Origin: Bacillota bacterium
GTDB lineage: Bacteria > Bacillota > Negativicutes > Sporomusales > Sporomusaceae
Direction: 5' to 3'
Assembly (NCBI GenBank): GCA_023443285.1
Contig: JAEZVB010000005.1
Span: forward strand, 1-8,981
Length of the DNA: 8,981 nt
How positions within the stretch are numbered: position 1 is the first letter of the stretch; each line of letters opens with the position of its first letter. The notes under the pieces were generated by a model that saw only the letters and a program-made list of their open reading frames with translations, was not told where the DNA came from and did no database searches. A program made the translations under genes and the position numbers. Shown one piece after another: positions 6,348-8,981 of this stretch.

Positions 6348-8981
6348 ATGGATAGGGAAAGATGGTATACGCGTACGTCGGCCGAAGTACTCCAATTCTG
6401 GCAAACTAGTTTTTCGGATGGATTATCCTCTGCTGAAGCTAAGAATAGGGTGGGAAAGTTCGGATATAATGAATTGGCTGAAAAAGAAAAACAAGCTTGG
6501 TGGAAACGGTTTTTAGAACAATTCCAAGACGTTATGGTATTAGTCTTGTTAGGAGCCACGTTGATATCGGCATTTTTGGGTGAATATGCGGATGCCATTA
6601 CCATCTTAATCATCGTCCTAATGAATGCAGTATTAGGTTTTATTCAGGAATATCGAGCTGAGCAGTCATTGGCATCATTAAAAAAATTAGCATCTCTCAC
6701 TGCTAGAGTAGTAAGAAATAGCATGGTGCAGCAGATCCCCGCCAGAGAAGTTGTGCCTGGCGATATTCTGGTAGTGGAAGCTGGTGATAAGCTATCTGCG
6801 GATGCCCGGCTCATTAATGTACATAATCTGGAGGTAGAAGAAGCTGCATTGACCGGGGAGTCACTGGCTGTTCGTAAAGTAGCTGACCGCAAATTTAGCG
6901 AAGATGCTCCTTTAGGAGATCGGAAAAACATGGTTTTTTCCGGCACTAATGTAATCAAGGGCAGGGGTAAAGCTGTCGTTTGTGCTACTGGTATGGCTAC
7001 AGAGGTTGGTCATATTGCCGATATGATTCAAGCTACAACAGAAGAAATTACTCCGCTAGAACGCCGGCTTGACCATCTTGGAAAATGGCTGGTTTTGGGC
7101 TGTTTGGCTATCTGTTTAATTGTCGTTGTTACTGGGGTAACCCGCGGCGAATCGTTATTTCTGATGTGTATGGCCGGTATTAGCTTAGCAGTTGCTGCAA
7201 TTCCTGAGGGACTGCCGGCAATTGTGACTGTTGCGCTGGCTCTTGGCGTTCAGAGGATGATAAAACAGCAGGCAATTATTCGGAAATTACCGGCTGTTGA
7301 AACATTGGGTTGCACAACAGTAATATGTTCAGACAAAACTGGTACACTAACACAAAATGCTATGACGGTACGTCAAATATTTGTTGATGGTAATCATTAC
7401 GAAGTGTCTGGTTCAGGGTATGACATAAAAGGTGACATTCTCCTTGATCAGCAGCCGATTGAAATAAGCAAAAATAAGGCGTTACAACAGTGTCTAACAA
7501 TTGGTGTTCTTTGTAACAACAGTATTTTAAAACAAAATAAGATTGCTATAACAGGTATCTGGCGTAATAAAACCGAAACAGGCTGGTCTATAGAAGGTGA
7601 TCCAACAGAAGGTGCTATTATTGTAGCCGCAGCCAAGGCGGATATTTGGCAGAGTGAAATTGAGGAAGCACAGAAGCGAGTGGCTGAAATTCCCTTTGAA
7701 GCTGAGCGCCGCCGTATGTCGGTTGTCTATCGTGATACCAATAATAACAATATCCTCTATGTTAAAGGTGCTCCGGACACCATTTGGGACTTATGTCGCT
7801 ATTATCATACAGCTGCAGGCCCCACAACTATAACCAAAGAGCATATTGACCAGATCAATGCCATTCATGAACAAATGACATCGGCAGCTCTTCGAGTGCT
7901 GGCAGTCGCTTACCGTCGCTTAACACCAGCGCAAGCCCAAAATGCAGATGAATCCATCGAAAATGATTTGGTATTTGCCGGAATTATTGGAATGATTGAC
8001 CCCCCGCGTGATGAGGTCAAATCCTCGATCGCCTTATGTCGAGAAGCCGGTATTAAAACAGTTATGATAACCGGAGATCATAAAAACACAGCCATTGCTA
8101 TTGCCCAAGAATTAAATATCTATAAAGATAAGCAGCATAAGACACTAACTGGGAAGGAGCTTGACGCGTTAGACCAAACTGAACTTGATTCTATTGTTAA
8201 TCGTGTTACCGTTTATGCCCGTGTTTCGCCAGTTCATAAATTGAGAATCGTAAGAGCACTTAAGCGCCAAGGTCATATTGTTGCCATGACAGGTGACGGT
8301 GTTAATGACGCACCGGCCATAAAAGAGGCTGATATTGGCATAGCTATGGGAATTACCGGTACTGATGTAACGAAAGAAGCTTCCGCTATGGTTTTGGCAG
8401 ATGATAACTTTGCAACAATTGTGGCGGCCGTGAAGGAAGGGCGTGGTATCTACGAAAATATTCGAAAATTCATTCGCTACCTGTTAGCTTGCAATATTGG
8501 GGAAGTGCTCACTATGTTTTTGGCAGCGCTTTTCGGATTACCAATGCCACTTTTGCCAGTGCAAATACTTTGGATCAATCTTGTAACTGACGGGCTGCCC
8601 GCTATGGCACTTGGCGTTGATCCAAGTAATCCTAACATCATGCAACGGCCTCCCCGCCATCCAGGGGAAAGTGTATTTTCCCGCGGATTAAGCCGAAAAA
8701 TTCTTGGTCGTGGCATTCAAATTGGTTTGAGCACACTTTTTGTCTTTAGTATGATATACTATGTACAGAATGATTTAGCATTAGCTCGTACAGCAGCATT
8801 TGCTACATTAGTATATTGTCAGATGTTTCATGTATTTGATTGTCGCTCAGAAACCGTTACTATTTTTGAACTTGGATTTACCTCCAATTTATATTTGCTG
8901 CTAGCAGTTGCTTTTTCGACCATCATGCAACTTGCGGTTATGTACATACCGTTTTTAACCTCGATTTTTTCGACTGTACCC
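6348..8981 (+). CDS. Type II Ca2+-type P-type ATPase (partial at 3' end)
   Basis: This frame is open from ATG 6348 to the window edge (878 codons, no stop), probably missing only the C-terminal end. Such pumps use ATP to export or sequester Ca2+ through an aspartyl-phosphate intermediate. Motifs appear in order: cation ATPase N-terminal domain (1-60), M1-M2 (about 60-102), actuator TGES (169-172), M4 PEGLP (286-290), phosphorylation site CSDKTGTLT (D329), nucleotide-binding KGAPD (473-477), DPPRDEV (551-557), TGDGVNDAP (648-656), M5 NIGEV (716-720) and M6 LWINLVTDGLPA (741-752). Relative to SERCA, E309, N768, E771, N796, T799 and D800 are kept as E287, N716, E719, N744, T747 and D748, while E908 aligns with Q825. 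GAGGTGG (6337-6343) precedes the start. It corresponds by neighbourhood to B. subtilis yloB. Ca2+ is the likely substrate, but Mn2+ cannot be excluded. Confidence 0.93.
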   Translation, partial: MDRERWYTRTSAEVLQFWQTSFSDGLSSAEAKNRVGKFGYNELAEKEKQAWWKRFLEQFQDVMVLVLLGATLISAFLGEYADAITILIIVLMNAVLGFIQEYRAEQSLASLKKLASLTARVVRNSMVQQIPAREVVPGDILVVEAGDKLSADARLINVHNLEVEEAALTGESLAVRKVADRKFSEDAPLGDRKNMVFSGTNVIKGRGKAVVCATGMATEVGHIADMIQATTEEITPLERRLDHLGKWLVLGCLAICLIVVVTGVTRGESLFLMCMAGISLAVAAIPEGLPAIVTVALALGVQRMIKQQAIIRKLPAVETLGCTTVICSDKTGTLTQNAMTVRQIFVDGNHYEVSGSGYDIKGDILLDQQPIEISKNKALQQCLTIGVLCNNSILKQNKIAITGIWRNKTETGWSIEGDPTEGAIIVAAAKADIWQSEIEEAQKRVAEIPFEAERRRMSVVYRDTNNNNILYVKGAPDTIWDLCRYYHTAAGPTTITKEHIDQINAIHEQMTSAALRVLAVAYRRLTPAQAQNADESIENDLVFAGIIGMIDPPRDEVKSSIALCREAGIKTVMITGDHKNTAIAIAQELNIYKDKQHKTLTGKELDALDQTELDSIVNRVTVYARVSPVHKLRIVRALKRQGHIVAMTGDGVNDAPAIKEADIGIAMGITGTDVTKEASAMVLADDNFATIVAAVKEGRGIYENIRKFIRYLLACNIGEVLTMFLAALFGLPMPLLPVQILWINLVTDGLPAMALGVDPSNPNIMQRPPRHPGESVFSRGLSRKILGRGIQIGLSTLFVFSMIYYVQNDLALARTAAFATLVYCQMFHVFDCRSETVTIFELGFTSNLYLLLAVAFSTIMQLAVMYIPFLTSIFSTVP

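Noticed and set aside
6259..6516. 85-residue + strand ORF overlapping the start of the cation pump
   Set aside because: It is in a different frame from the ATPase, whose N-terminal domain begins at 6348 with a Shine-Dalgarno. The peptide shows no recognisable motif and lacks its own ribosome binding site.
6332..8716. Several minus-strand ORFs of 62-104 residues in the right third of the window
   Set aside because: All lie antisense within the continuous P-type ATPase frame, which carries every family motif; none has a credible product.
8976..8981. Lack of a stop codon in the ATPase frame read as a possible broken gene
   Set aside because: The frame is simply cut by the window end. All catalytic motifs and membrane segments through about M9-M10 are intact, with no frameshift.

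Overview
The window looks like ordinary core chromosome of a low-to-moderate GC, spore-forming Bacillota. A Negativicutes (Sporomusa/Pelosinus-type) origin seems most likely, but that is a judgement from protein style and not a proven placement. Supporting signs are AGGAGG-type ribosome binding sites, three TTG starts among eight full or partial major genes, a YteA/YlyA-type sporulation zinc-finger protein, and the Bacillota neighbourhood lspA - RluD-family synthase - pyrR. I see no phage, transposon, CRISPR array, tRNA or rRNA.

Layout, left to right. (1) 1-1404, + strand: the tail of a small membrane protein resembling DUF5665, an FMN nitroreductase-family gene, and a TraR/DksA-type (YteA/YlyA) zinc-finger gene. 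They are 14-23 bp apart and end at a 12-bp perfect hairpin, so they probably form the end of one operon. (2) 1405-2386: a single-gene unit for a TVP38/TMEM64 (VTT/DedA-like) membrane protein. It has a 145-nt leader with two hairpins, the second touching the Shine-Dalgarno, and closes with a good intrinsic terminator. A possible 31-codon ORF sits just before that terminator. (3) 2392-4460: a sigma-A-like promoter followed by lspA, an RluD-family pseudouridine synthase and pyrR, tightly packed. (4) 4447-6276, - strand: rqcH (Rqc2/NFACT family), with its own strong promoter and a 3' end overlapping pyrR by 14 bp. (5) 6348-8981, + strand: a type II Ca2+-type P-ATPase, divergent from rqcH and cut by the window edge after 878 codons. 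It has no stop codon in the window but is open throughout.

The set combines envelope work (lipoprotein signal peptidase, membrane proteins, cation pump), RNA and translation upkeep (23S pseudouridylation, ribosome rescue by Ala-tailing), pyrimidine regulation and sporulation. The order resembles B. subtilis ileS-ylyA-lspA-ylyB-pyrR and yloA-yloB, with the pyr biosynthetic genes missing between the two blocks, a TVP38 gene inserted, and the yloA homologue inverted. I found no convincing undescribed system. The points most worth a second look are the TVP38 leader, the small ORF before its terminator, the pyrR/rqcH tail-to-tail overlap, and the changed ion-site residue in the pump.
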